DNA of 64,000 bases from the NCBI GenBank assembly GCA_958450325.1, contig OY288243.1, forward strand, positions 43,627,378 through 43,691,377, given 5' to 3'. The notes below the pieces were generated by a model. The model did not search any database. It was given only the letters and a program-made list of their open reading frames with translations, and was not told the origin of the DNA. The position numbers were made by a program, and so were the translations under genes. Source of the DNA: Agrostemma githago (taxonomy: Eukaryota; Streptophyta; Magnoliopsida; Caryophyllales; Caryophyllaceae). Within the stretch, counting starts at the first letter, position 1. Every line of letters starts with the position of its first letter. Below, in pieces: positions 23,066-33,894 of the stretch.

Positions 23066-23364
23066 TATATCGATGAAGGCTTGTTTAAACTTGATGATAT
23101 TTTGCTTTTTAATTCACTAGGGTTGATGTATAAACTCTTAACAAGTGTATAATGGTGTTGGCATTGATTCTCGTGTTTGCATTTGGTCTGGGGCTTATGG
23201 TTTCCCATTGGGGATGCGAGTTGACTGCTTTAGATATCGAGTTAAGGGGTACCGCTAGGGATTTTCATGGGTTCGACTAACGGGTTGTATCGGTTTGCGA
23301 GATACTCTACTAGGATAGTGTATTTGGGTTGCCATAGGTTTTAGCACGGGCTGCCGTACTAGCT

Positions 23365-23545
23365 GGGGATTTCATTCCTATCCCGCTGGGGAAGAGGTAG
23401 ATTGAGTTTAATTATCCTGTTAAAAGAGGTATTAAAGTTTGCTTGATCCGCTGGGGAGGGGTGGATCGACTTGAATCATCCCGTAAAAAGAGTTTTAAGG
23501 TTTATTTAGTCCGTTGGGGAGAAGTAAATTGCCCCGTCATTGTTT
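23365..23545 (+). repeat. Short tandem repeat, unit about 64 bp, 2-3 copies
   Basis: Three successive blocks begin CCGCTGGGGA or CCGTTGGGGA (about 23380, 23448, 23509). Each is followed by a related RGTRRATYG and a CCCGTAAAA-type segment. The copies are diverged. Confidence 0.55.
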
Positions 23546-23893
23546 ATTTTGTTCAGCACGTGAGTGCGTCCCGTGGGTATTAATTTTCGTGTTTAGATTA
23601 CTTCGATTTTTCATTTTGAGCTGAAAATCAGGTGCGCATCGAATAGCGATTTGAAAGTGGGGTGCCCCTCACTCAGCGACTTAAAACACGGTTGCAGGTC
23701 CTACTGCGCCCTAATACTACGACGCCCGAGTCCAGGCGGTCTAGGTTTTTCCCTCTGATTCTGTTTAAAGGTTGCGATAATGGAAGGTTTGGCTTATTCG
23801 ACTGACTTCTCAGACGCGCAATTTCCATCGCTCCAAACTCATATTCCCGACTTGATCAACCGATTTCTGACTCAATTTTTGTCATATTCGATC

Positions 23894-24555
23894 ATGTCGA
23901 CTCTGGGTAAGTGTTCCTTACTCACCTATTGTCGATTTGTGCTTGATTGGCGTAATTGTGGATCGATTTTGCTAAACCCCAGAAATCGATTTGGGCATTT
24001 TGGTTTTGCTTTGTTTTGATGTTTACTCTTGGACCCTTTGTTGAATTAGGGTAGAATAGAGCTTGATAGTGTAGTCGTTTGTTTGAGGTGAAAGCTTAGA
24101 GGTGCTTTAGTGGCTTCCCATGGGTGAAAATTGGAATGCTAGGGTTTAGGGGTCAATTTACCGATTATTCCCGTACTTGACCCCTGTAATCTTGCTCGAT
24201 TAGTGTTTGTGGCATTGTGGATAGCTCACATGACGATTTTCATGAGCCGGAATGCACTTTAGGTCATTCTGTGCGAGTTTGTGACACTTACGACGGACGA
24301 AATGATGCCGGATTTTCCCGAAACCACTTTTATTTTGACTGGAGTCGAAAATGGGTGCTAGTGGGTTTTTTGGAATTTTGATATCACTACCCAAAATTTT
24401 GAGCTTATTTTGACCCGTTTGGGCTGTCTTGACCTGACCTGAGGCGTATGGTTTGTTTCGTTTTGCAGTTGGAGACGGTATAGGACGTTCCGAGGGGGTT
24501 CTTACAATGGGTACTAGTGGTGAGGCCACCGGGTCGAACACTGACTTCCCGGGTG
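23894..24555 (+). pseudogene. 5' part of Tat antisense ORF (plant mobile domain)
   Basis: A short first exon beginning ATG at 23894 (MSTL) ends before GTAAGT. The second exon starts at 24469 after TTTTGCAG, encodes TMGTSGEATGSNTDFPG, and is cut at 24555 by the CACTA transposon. The exon resumes at 33816 as ARKRRRSVPSACLEPWVVDE then THFDRVM, and is cut again at 33895 by a Tat LTR. The rest lies at 36122-37811. The frames either side of the CACTA differ by one base, so the gene was broken independently of the insertion. Confidence 0.55.
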
Positions 24556-24734
24556 CACTACTACAAATTGGATTAAATAGAACGGTTCTTAACCATCCTA
24601 TAATAGAAAAGGAATCATCCTTTAGGTCGACGTCCTATTAAATAAAATAGGACGGATCAAAAAAGGTCAAACCGTGCTATTTAATTGATTACAAATAGGA
24701 CGGTTGAAGGCGGAACCGTCCTATCAATATATAT

Positions 24735-25475
24735 ATATATATAGAGTGAAGATCCGGTGAGTCTCCCTCTTTAGATGAGTCCGTCCTTTCAATCTGGACC
24801 ACACAATCAAACAAGATTGAATGGCTGAGATTGGACCACGTCATTAAGAAAGAGTAACAAGACTGTCTTTGCATACACAAACATCATAACTCTTTAATTC
24901 CATATTACTGTGATATTATTACTGTGTTACTGTAATTCCTTATTACTGTGACAGTGTCACAGTAAGATATTTGTGTTACTGTAATAGTGCTCTGTTACTG
25001 TAACAGTGCTACTGTTAATCTCATGTTGATGTTACTTTGTAGTGTCAATTGATAAATGAATTTGACATTATTACTGTGACATTATACTGTGATTCCTTAT
25101 TACTGTGACAGTGTCACAATAAGATATTTATAACTCTTTAATTTCATATTACTGTGACATTATTATTGTAATTCCTTATAACTGTGACAGTAAAATTTTT
25201 GTGTTACTGTAATAGTGTTCTGTTACTGTAACAGTATTACTCTGACATTATTATTGTAATTCCTTATTACTGTGACAGTGTCACAGTAAGATATTTGTGT
25301 TACTGTAATAGTTTTTTTTTTATTAAAAAAAAAAAAGTGTTGTGTTACTGTAACAGTAAAATTATATACGATGAAGATGACGCTGAGATTGAATCTCAGC
25401 CATTCATGTGATTTGATCATGTGGCTGTGATTTGCGGGACGGACTCATTTAAAGAAGACCAACTCACCGGATGCA

Positions 25476-25485
<10 letters not shown>
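24735..25485. mobile_element. TIR element in the CACTA, TA-rich ends
   Basis: Inverted ends share ATCCGGTGAGT and, inward, GAGTCCGTCC: left about 24738-24786, right about 25437-25482. Both ends sit in TA runs, so the target duplication cannot be defined. The interior (24895-25350) is full of TTACTGTGACA and TTACTGTAA motifs in both orientations. No coding frame is seen. The superfamily is uncertain. Confidence 0.6.
24920..25350. repeat. Palindromic TTACTGTGACA repeats
   Basis: The arm TTACTGTGACA, one G, then its exact reverse complement forms an 11-bp perfect palindrome at about 24944-24966 and again at about 25266-25288. Related TTACTGTAATAGTG and GTTACTGTAACAGT copies fill the rest. The two blocks form an imperfect duplication of roughly 190-320 bp. 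Confidence 0.7.
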
Positions 25486-25522
<37 letters not shown>

Positions 25523-25849
25523 AGGCTTTTTTCGAGCGATCTTATTGGTCCGTTTCATCAAAGTTCAAATTAGGAAAGTATCATAAATAATAAAAAAAAT
25601 CAACTAGAGAATCTTTTAATTAATGGGATGTTTTACCATTCTTAGTTAAAAACCTTTAGAGTTCATTTTTTAAAAACATTATCGTAAAGTAAATTATAAA
25701 AATAAAATAATTATATTCGTGGTAACAAAAGCTTTCTTTAGAGTATAAATTTCATATTATTTGTTTCACATTATGTAACAGTTTCATATTATATTCGTGG
25801 TAATGAATTTATTACATATAACAGTTTTAAAATTATCTCACATTGACAA

Positions 25850-28400
25850 ATTATAATATAATGATGAAATTCTATATTATAAATAAAGAGTAATAATTCG
25901 TTCTTCGATATCTACCAAAAGTCTTTTGAATCTCAAAAAGAGTTCCTAAGATTATAAACCTTAAGTAATTATCTTTTGAATCTCAAAAGGAGTTCCTAAG
26001 ACTATAAACCTAATTATGATGAGGTGATGAAATTTTTTATTATAAGAAGAGTAATCATTTGGTTTTAAATAAATATCGACCAAGAAAAACATTTAAATTA
26101 TCCCACATCGAAAAATTATGATGGAGTGATGTAATTAGTAATACTCCCTCCGTCCCACTAAGATTGTCCCGTATTTCTTTTTGGGTAGGTTCTTAAAGAT
26201 TGTCTCATTTATCTACTTTCTTTTTTTATCTATCTCTTTTTACAACTTCGTCCCTACCAAGTTAAAGTATTTACCATTTTGTCATCCATTAACCCACACC
26301 ACCTCACAAGACACTATGACTCACCTATAAAGGGAGTCATCATTGCCAACATACTCAATCATCACACCAATTTCTTAGTTATTTTGCAAAAGTTTATGTG
26401 AGAATCATTTTGGGACGGAGGGAGTAGTAATCATTCAATTTTAAATATCGACAAAAAAAACTTTTAACTCTTAAAAAAGCTTTTAATATATAAGACTACA
26501 AACTTAAAATCATTTCACATTAAAAAATTATGATGGAGTGATGAAATTCTATATTACAATCAAAAGTAAGGACGTACTTTTTTTAGTTTTAGAAAGAGTT
26601 TGTAAGACTATAATCTTAAGTAAATTATCTCACATCGAAAAATTATGATGAGGTGATGGAAGACTATAAACTTAAATAAATTATCTCATATCAAAAAATT
26701 ATGATAAGTTGATGAATTCTATATTATTAATAAGACTAACTAATCATTCGTTCTTAAATATTAATCAAAAAAAACTTTTAAGTCTTTAAAAGTCTTTCAA
26801 TAAGACTACAAACTTAAGTAAAAATAATCTTACATCGAAAAATTATAATAAGGTGATGAAAATTTATATTATAAATAAGAGTAATTATGTGCTCTTAGAT
26901 ATTAACCAAAAATCTTTTGAGTCTTAAAAATACATAAAGACTGTAAACTTATAAAATTATCCCACATTCAAAAAATTATAAAGTTTAATCAAACAAAAAT
27001 CTTTTAAGTCTAAAAAATGTTCTTAAGACTATACACTTAAGTAAAACATTATAATAAGGAGAAGAATTATATATTATAAATAAGACATAATAATTCTTCC
27101 TTAAACATCAACAAACTTAAGTAATTCGCTCACATCGAAAAATTATAATGAGATTATGAATTTCTACTAAATAAGAGTAATCATTGTTTTTAAATATCAA
27201 TCAATAATATTTCGAGTTTAAAAATGGTCTTAATAAGACTACAAACTTAAAATTATCCCGCATCAAAACAATTAAAATAAGTTACGGTTATGATTCTATA
27301 TTATAAATAAGAAAACAAATTTTAGTTAAATTAACCCACATCGACAAATTATAATAAAACGATGAATTTCTATATTATAAATAAGACTAAGCTAATTATT
27401 TGTTCTTAGATATCAATCAAAATCTTTTGAGTCTTAAAAAACTCTTTAAGTTTATAAACTTAAGTAAATTATATCACATCGAAAAATTATACTCCCTCTC
27501 TTTTAAGTTTTTAAAAAAGCAACAATATTTTGAGTTTAAAAAAAGGTCTTAATAAGACTATGAACTTAAAATTATCTCACATCAAAACAATTAAAATAAG
27601 ATACGGTGATGATTTTATATTATAAATAAGGATACACATTTTAGTTAAACTATCTCACATCGACAAATTATAATAAGACGATAGATTTCTATATTATAAA
27701 TAATAGAGTACTCCGTAGTAATCATGTGTTCTTAGATATTAACCAAAAATCTTTTGAGTCTTAAAATATATATTAAGACTATATAAACTTAAGTAAAACT
27801 ATCCACATTCAAAAAATTATAAAGTTTCATCAAACATAAATTTTTTGAGTCTTAAAAAAGTTATTAAGACTGTACTCTTAAATAAAAAAATTATAATAAG
27901 ATGATGAAATTCTATATTATAAATAAAACTAATAAAAAAAATTCCTTAGACATCAACTAAAAGTAATCATTGTTTTTAAATATCAACCAACAAAAAAACT
28001 TTTGTTTTTTTAAAAACTATGATGGAATTCTATATCATTTTTAAAAAAATTATGATGAGGTAATGAACTTGTAGTCTTTTTAAAAAACTTTTGATTTTAA
28101 AAAAGGTCTTAATAAGACTACAAACTTAAAATTATCCCACATCGAAACAATTAAAATAAGTTACGGTGATGATTCTATATTATAAATAAAACTACAAATT
28201 TTAGTTAAATTATCCCACATCGACAAATTATAATAAAGTGATGAAATTCTATATTATATAAAGACAAATTATTTGTTCTTAGATATCAATCAATCTTTTG
28301 AGTCTTAAAAAACTCTTGAGACTATAAACTTAAGTAATTATCCCATATCGAAAAATTATACCCTTCTCTTTTGAGTCTTCAAAACACTCTTAAGACTATA
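25850..28400. repeat. Degenerate AT-rich repeats inside the Helitron-like block
   Basis: A phrase of the type CACATCGAAAAATTATGATG is followed by GATGAAATTCTATATTATAA, then CTTTTGAGTCTTAAAAA and AAGACTATAAACTTAAGTAA. It recurs about sixteen times at irregular spacings of roughly 60-200 bp. Confidence 0.75.
26144..26424. mobile_element. Stowaway MITE, 281 bp
   Basis: Terminal inverted repeats CTCCCTCCGTCCC and GGGACGGAGGGAG are flanked by TA on both sides (26142-26143, 26425-26426). These are the defining features of Stowaway MITEs mobilised by Tc1/mariner transposases. Confidence 0.95.
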
Positions 28401-28430
28401 AACTTTTATTTATATAATAGAATCCATCAT

Positions 28431-28540
28431 ATTATCATATTCTCTTCGTTCACTATTAAAATATCACTCACCTTAATATTTGTGAGGGGTACTTTAATGA
28501 AATGAGGAAAAAAATAGTGACCGAAGAGAGTATGATAATA
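28431..28540. mobile_element. Small hairpin MITE, about 110 bp
   Basis: The left arm reads ATCATATTCTCTTCGTTCAC and the right arm, reverse complemented, ATCATACTCTCTTCGGTCAC. The two arms pair over about 27 bp with few mismatches. Flanking TTAT/ATAA could be part of the arms or a target duplication. Confidence 0.65.
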
Positions 28541-28766
28541 CGATGGAATTCTATCATATAAATAAAAGTAACCGTTTTTCCAAATTATGATAAATTCAAT
28601 TGAAATTAAGTTTGATTACTAATATCATGTGATCATCTTATTTATTGTAATGACATAGTTGGATTAAGTTTCTTATTTAACGAATGTACATCATCAATGT
28701 AATTAAGCCAACTAACCCGTGCAGCGCACGGGCTTTAATCTAGTTTAAGTGTGAACCGTCCTCTTT

Positions 28767-28773
28767 GATACAA

Positions 28774-28821
<48 letters not shown>

Positions 28822-28836
28822 TATATATATATATAT
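28767..28836. repeat. (TA)n microsatellite
   Basis: Two runs of alternating TA are separated by ACAC at about 28813. A similar run occurs at 25481-25520. Confidence 0.9.
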
Positions 28837-29099
28837 CAAATTAACCGGTACAATAATTCCCAGCACAATAATTCGGACCAATATTCATGAATCACATATT
28901 TTCCAAACACTAGACATGGCTAATTATAGAAAGTCTCGTACAAGAATTTGTGAACTAAAAGACGGAATTAAGTGATATTTTCTAAACTAGAACGATAAGG
29001 CCAGGGTGAATCAGAGTAAAGAGAGATTAACCCAAGGGTAAGGTAAAATGTATTTATGTCTAACGCTCAGTAAATAGAGATTAACGCGATTTTGAGAGA

Positions 29100-31400
29100 T
29101 TATACTTTAGTAATTGCTGATACTCTGCTGTTTAACCTCTCCAGTTCCAAAAGAGGCTTCACTTTTTGCTCAGTCACCTGAAATGACAGCATGAGAAATA
29201 AAGTAACTAACAGATTACAAGTACTAAAGTAATAGTTAAAAATTAACAGATCCTAGCTATTGAAAATGAATATGGCACAAGAAGTTACGACTACAATTTA
29301 TCCATAATAGACGTCTTGCACCTTATGTTGACAAACATCATACAACACATGTAAATGGATGCAACGTGCATGAAGAGTGGAAAACAAATTACTAAAATTT
29401 CCTGTTAACATTGCCAAGACATTAAGATTCGGGAAACGATTTTTAGATTCCAAATACGGTAACTACCTACCATTTTATTTCAAAACACTTGATAGCACTT
29501 ATATTCTATCAGTTGCCTATCTTAGAGGTGCAGATATTTTGGCCAATTAACCATGTTTTAGAGGAGAAAGAGAATTTACAAGCTGTAGATTCCTCTGAAG
29601 TTCAACTGTTTCTTGCACAGCAGTATGGACGTTTTCTTCCAAAATGTGTCCTTCCAGTGACAGAAGTATCAAAGCTGATACCTATGATCAAAATAATGTT
29701 AAGAGACAACAATGAAAACCCCAGAAAATGAAATTTGCAATTTTTCAGAATGCAAATACTTTCTCGTGCAATGCCCGTGCCAGAGTTTCAGAAGAATCAG
29801 CTCCCTGAGCAATTTGCGGCATGCTAGAACTGGTAACCTGTAAATAAATAATACATGAAACGATGTTTTACAAACGGCAGCTTCAAATGTGCACAACACT
29901 ACTTAAAACAAGCTGATTCACGATCACCACAAGGCACCTTTCTCATAAAAATCATCAAAATGAAGTTAAATATAACATGAAGCTGCCACCAGTTCCCCCA
30001 CAGAAGTTGAAATAACCTAGGAGCTTCGAGTACATGACCATTTAAAGTTGTAATTGGTAAAATGAAATAGAAAATCACAAACTAATTTGGCGGAGTTTGA
30101 ACTCAAGTCATGATTATCGACCTACAATGACTTTACTAGCTAAGCCAGATGAAGCCTCCACTCTCCCTTTCCTCTAATTGACTTATTGAGGACAAAGCAT
30201 TTCAGAATACATACATTAAATAAGGATCAACAAACAAACCTCAACAACTGGAATATCTATACAACTTCCCAACCTCTTGCTCAATGCTGCTGACAATTGA
30301 TTGTTGGAAGGAACTTTCATTGCTTAGTAATTCCATAATTTGAACCCTTTGTTGGTTATGGTATTCACATAATGATGATCTTCCATCAACGATATTTCTG
30401 TCTCTGTCCGACAGAATCTGGTTTGAGGGCCACCTTATAAATAACACAATAGTAATAAATGGATAGTTAAAGATTGAAGATGTAGCATATATGTGCTTAC
30501 CTTTTCCTGCTACAGAGTGCTAACCCTGTTCTTTGGGTGCTTTTCGATTTCCCATCCCTTATCACCACACCAAAAACAAAAGCGAAGAGAGGGAGGGATC
30601 AGTATGCAAGTTATTCATTCGTGAATGATAATGACACTTGTGATACTCTTGTACACATCAAAAGGATGCATGTTTACGAAGTTTAATCACATTCTGCTGA
30701 AAGTTGTGTCAAGAATTGAAATAAATGATTATTATTTTTGTTTTTAAAAAGACAAGCAGCCTTTTAATGACTCATTCTGCTTACTTTATGATAGCATTTT
30801 TCCAAACTAATGAATGATGAGTTTGGCAAATTCCCATCAAAATTAAAAAAAATGAATTACAGTTTTCATATACATCAACTTCCATCTTACCATTTGTAGT
30901 TTGTGTTGTAAATCACCAATTGAGTCGCGTAAAGTGTCAACTTCGTCAAGCAAATCAGCCTGTCTGAGAAAGAGCTTATGACTATGGGAATGTAAATAAT
31001 AATGAGTAGTACAGATTACCATATAAAAGCCTAACAATTATTGGATAATTGTTACTCATGGACTCGGAACAATATGACAAAGAAACTTATATGTTCTGAA
31101 TCTCTATAGATTAGCATATTCTTCCCAGACCATATACATCTATGCCTCAACTTTGAACTTGGCAGAGGTAGTATAGAGCATAGAACAAGTTATCATGTCG
31201 AAACATTACAGGCAAAATCAAAACTCACTACATAGTTAGTCGAGGAAGATCCCTGATGGACATTGAACCTCCAAGATTCTGTCGAATCATTATAAAGGCG
31301 GGAACACTTATCATGCAAGGAAACATCGTCAAACAAATCACCCAGGCTACTTTCTTCATCATCACCTCCTCTACAAGCACGCTCCCGAATTAGCAGATGA
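29100..31400 (-). pseudogene. Captured fragment of an unidentified coiled-coil gene
   Basis: A chain of minus-strand exon-like pieces has consensus splice borders. 31400-31229 (SLGDLFDDVSLHDKCSRLY, donor GTGAGT) is followed by 30959-30891 (LLDEVDTLRDSIGDLQHKLQ, donor GTAAGA), then about 30560-30501, about 30430-30240 (QQSIVSSIEQEVGKL), 29837-29745 (ADSSETLARALHEK), about 29690-29570 (VHTAVQETVELQRNL) and 29177-29100 (VTEQKVKPLLELERLNS, then stop). Heptad-like Leu/Glu patterns suggest a coiled coil. I cannot name the family. A stop at 29745-29747 and an apparent frame break near 30255 make it non-functional. It lies within a CACTA transposon and is fused upstream to a COQ9 fragment. Confidence 0.65.
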
Positions 31401-31661
31401 TTAGTTTCTTTAGACACTCATCCATGAAAAACTGCAATGTCAGAATCGATACATTACAATTGAAGAAGTGTATAAGCACAATTATAAGCTTAAATAGATG
31501 ATGTTGCTAAAAACATTGGTTTTTGCATCAAATATTTAGAAAAGAGGTGAGACCTCAACCAATGCAGCTTCTTTCCTAGGAAAAGATACGACTATAGAAG
31601 GAGAAATTCCAAGTTCCCTCGCACCTGCCATCATCGCTGCCTCACCCCATCCCAGATTATT
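31399..31661 (-). pseudogene. COQ9: Captured COQ9 fragment (ubiquinone biosynthesis)
   Basis: Exon 31661-31554 follows an ACAG acceptor and ends before GT. It encodes NNLGWGEAAMMAGARELG and then ISPSIVVSFPRKEAALVE. After an intron, 31431-31399 continues FFMDECLKKLI. This is the conserved start of plant COQ9, a mitochondrial lipid-binding protein that works with COQ7 in ubiquinone synthesis. Directly after the Leu-Ile pair the sequence switches, within the same exon, to the unrelated coiled-coil gene. The N-terminal targeting part and most of the COQ9 fold are missing. A GC-rich minus-strand segment at about 32345-32270 with a GTAAGT donor may be an upstream exon, but I could not identify it. 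Confidence 0.8.
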
Positions 31662-32611
31662 CTGTCACATAAACAGCCACAAAAGCGCACATGTTAGGCT
31701 TCTTAGGTAAATGACAGTATCATGAGTCATGACCTAGCTTCTAAACCCGTAAACAAGAAGAGACAGTCACACTTTCTGACACATTAGACAATTCAACACA
31801 ACCAGTGCGCCACAATTAGCTTAACCAACATGTCCCAATCACTTTGTACACTTTGTTCTCTATCCTGATCACTAGTTTTTTTATCCTTGACATTCGAGCT
31901 GCCATCAAGAATGAAGGAAAGCATATTCATAATAATAACAATGGATAGAAGATGAAAATTGGCCAAAAACTAACCAAAATTAAGCATCAATTAAAAACAC
32001 AAAAAATTTCTGGCTCAAATATAGTCTCATACACCCCACCCAACAACAAAATAAGAAAACCCAACATTTGATTCTGAAGCAATTATCGAAAGCGACGAGG
32101 CAGCAATGGAGTACAAGGCAAACAAAGCAATATTGAATTCTCAACTACAACAACAAGATGAAGAAAACAAAGCAATACGTACCACAAAAAGAAGACGACA
32201 GTATATATTTGTCAAATCAAGCAATAATTCACTAATCTCATAAAATAAACAGCGAAACCTTTCGACTTACGACGACGCCTGCGAGATTTGATACTCTACG
32301 ACGATTCCAGCAACGACGGAATGCAAGAATGGCGGCGGTTCCAGTGACGACAATAACCTACGAAGATATTAAGCGACAATTGAAGACGCAATCAGTAATC
32401 ACATCAACTACGAAATCTGACAAAATACGAATATACGAAATCTGACAAAAAAATGGAAAAGGCGGACCTGAATTCTCAACTACAACTACGACGTGCGGCA
32501 GGAGGAGATGAAGGCGGTAGGTAGGCGGCAAGCGGTAGGGAGGCGGCAGGCGGGTTAAGGGTTGAGGATTGAGGGTTGAGCGTAAGAAGGGTTTAGGTAA
32601 TTGTTTGGGTC

Positions 32612-33475
32612 GTGCTTTTTCTAACGAGCATTTGCTCGATCCTAACGAATTTTCATACAATTTCCCATTACACCTTTATTATAAATTTTACTTTACATTG
32701 AAATTCAACTACAATTTTTTCGTTTTGCTCCATCGATTTAGATAATCTATCACACCCGAATTCAATTATGACTTCTTATTCAATTACCGATGACGTAAAA
32801 CCGATTATTTATTTATCGAATTAATTTTTTAAATTAATACTCGTAATAATAATAAATAAATGAAATTCCACATAACATGTCAATAGTATGATTGATTTAG
32901 TGTATACATTACGAAATACGAAAACACGACCAATTAAATTTATAAGTTTTCGACTAAAATAATATAATTAAAATAGCAATTAACAAACAAAAAAAAAGGA
33001 AATTTAAATAAATAGATTAATTTTTAAAAAAAATTATTTTTTTTAAAAAAAAAACCAATTTACAGGGAACAACGCCTCCCTGACCACCCACCACCACCAC
33101 CACCAACCCACTTGCCCACCACCCACCACTACCCAGCCCAGTCAACCACCGTCCACAACCCAATCCTCACCCACCACCACTCACGACCCACATCCCAACC
33201 GCCCTCACCCGACTCCGCCTACCCGACCCACACCGGCTCCGACCCGACCCCACCCACCCGTCCCTGCCGACCCGATCTCTGCCTTCTCAGCCCCCGATTC
33301 CAGCCACCGATCCCGGACCGTCCCGATATTAGTGGTGGTTTATGGTGAGTTCGATGGGTGTTGGAGGTTTATTTAGAGAGAAAACCTAACATTTGATTTC
33401 TTTGATGTGTGAAATGAGGGGCAAACTGGTAAAATGTCGTTAGGATTGAGTAAATGCTCGTTAGGGAAAAACAAT
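32612..33475. mobile_element. TIR element of about 860 bp inside the CACTA
   Basis: The inverted repeats are CTAACGAGCATTTGCTCGAT (32621-32640) and, reverse complemented from 33440-33466, CTAACGAGCATTTACTCAAT; both continue with CCTAACGA inward and TTTTT outward. The interior holds AT-rich DNA, an A-run and a C/A-rich low-complexity stretch (33080-33330). No transposase is seen. The family is unknown. Confidence 0.55.
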
Positions 33476-33894
33476 TTCGAATTTTTGTTTGATAGCATAA
33501 CGTGTAACCTAGTATTAATCTAAAGATTGAATAGAATGGGTCCTATATTTTAATAGGACAGGTGTAATATATACCCGTGCTTTTAAAATATATTTAATAG
33601 CGTGGATTTAATCTATAACTGTCCTTTTATATTAATTAGGACGGTTCCATTGACCAACCACGCTAATAATAAATAGTAAAGGATGATTCTTTTGCTGAAC
33701 CGTGCTATTTAACCAAGGTCATGAGGAGCCAAAATTTATCATGTTATAAAGGACGGTTCCTAATATAAGCGTCCTATTTTGGGCAACTTTTAATATCAAA
33801 ATTGTAGTAGTGGTGGCTCGCAAGAGACGGCGGAGTGTTCCTTCGGCCTGCCTTGAGCCTTGGGTCGTGGATGAGACCCATTTTGACAGAGTCA

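Larger units (their letters stand above)
25479..28743 (+). mobile_element. Helitron-like block nested in the CACTA
   Basis: The right end has CCCGTGC, AG, CGCACGGG (28716-28731) and then CTAG at 28740-28743 followed by T. This is nearly the same terminus as the Helitron ending at 19503. The left end is probably TCTATATATATA at 25479, but it lies in a TA microsatellite and is uncertain. The interior is AT-rich repeated DNA without genes. Confidence 0.65.
24556..33812. mobile_element. CACTA (En/Spm-type) transposon, 9257 bp, non-autonomous
   Basis: The left end is CACTACTACAAATTG and the right end is the reverse complement of CACTACTACAATTTTG. Flanking GTG triplets at 24553-24555 and 33813-33815 are the 3-bp target-site duplication usual for CACTA elements. 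Subterminal repeats of the AGGACGGTT / AACCGTCCTA type occur at both ends (about 24578-24725 and 33550-33780). No transposase motif was found. Inside are a TIR element, a Helitron-like block, two MITEs and pieces of at least two host genes, so it is a gene-capturing CACTA derivative. Confidence 0.9.

Noticed and set aside
22489..23208. Several open frames on both strands across the tandem repeats
   Set aside because: They exist because the 63-bp unit has no stops and is a multiple of three. They have no start context and no domain.
33080..33348. Pro/Thr/His-rich frame
   Set aside because: It is simple C/A-rich sequence inside a TIR element, without homology I can see.
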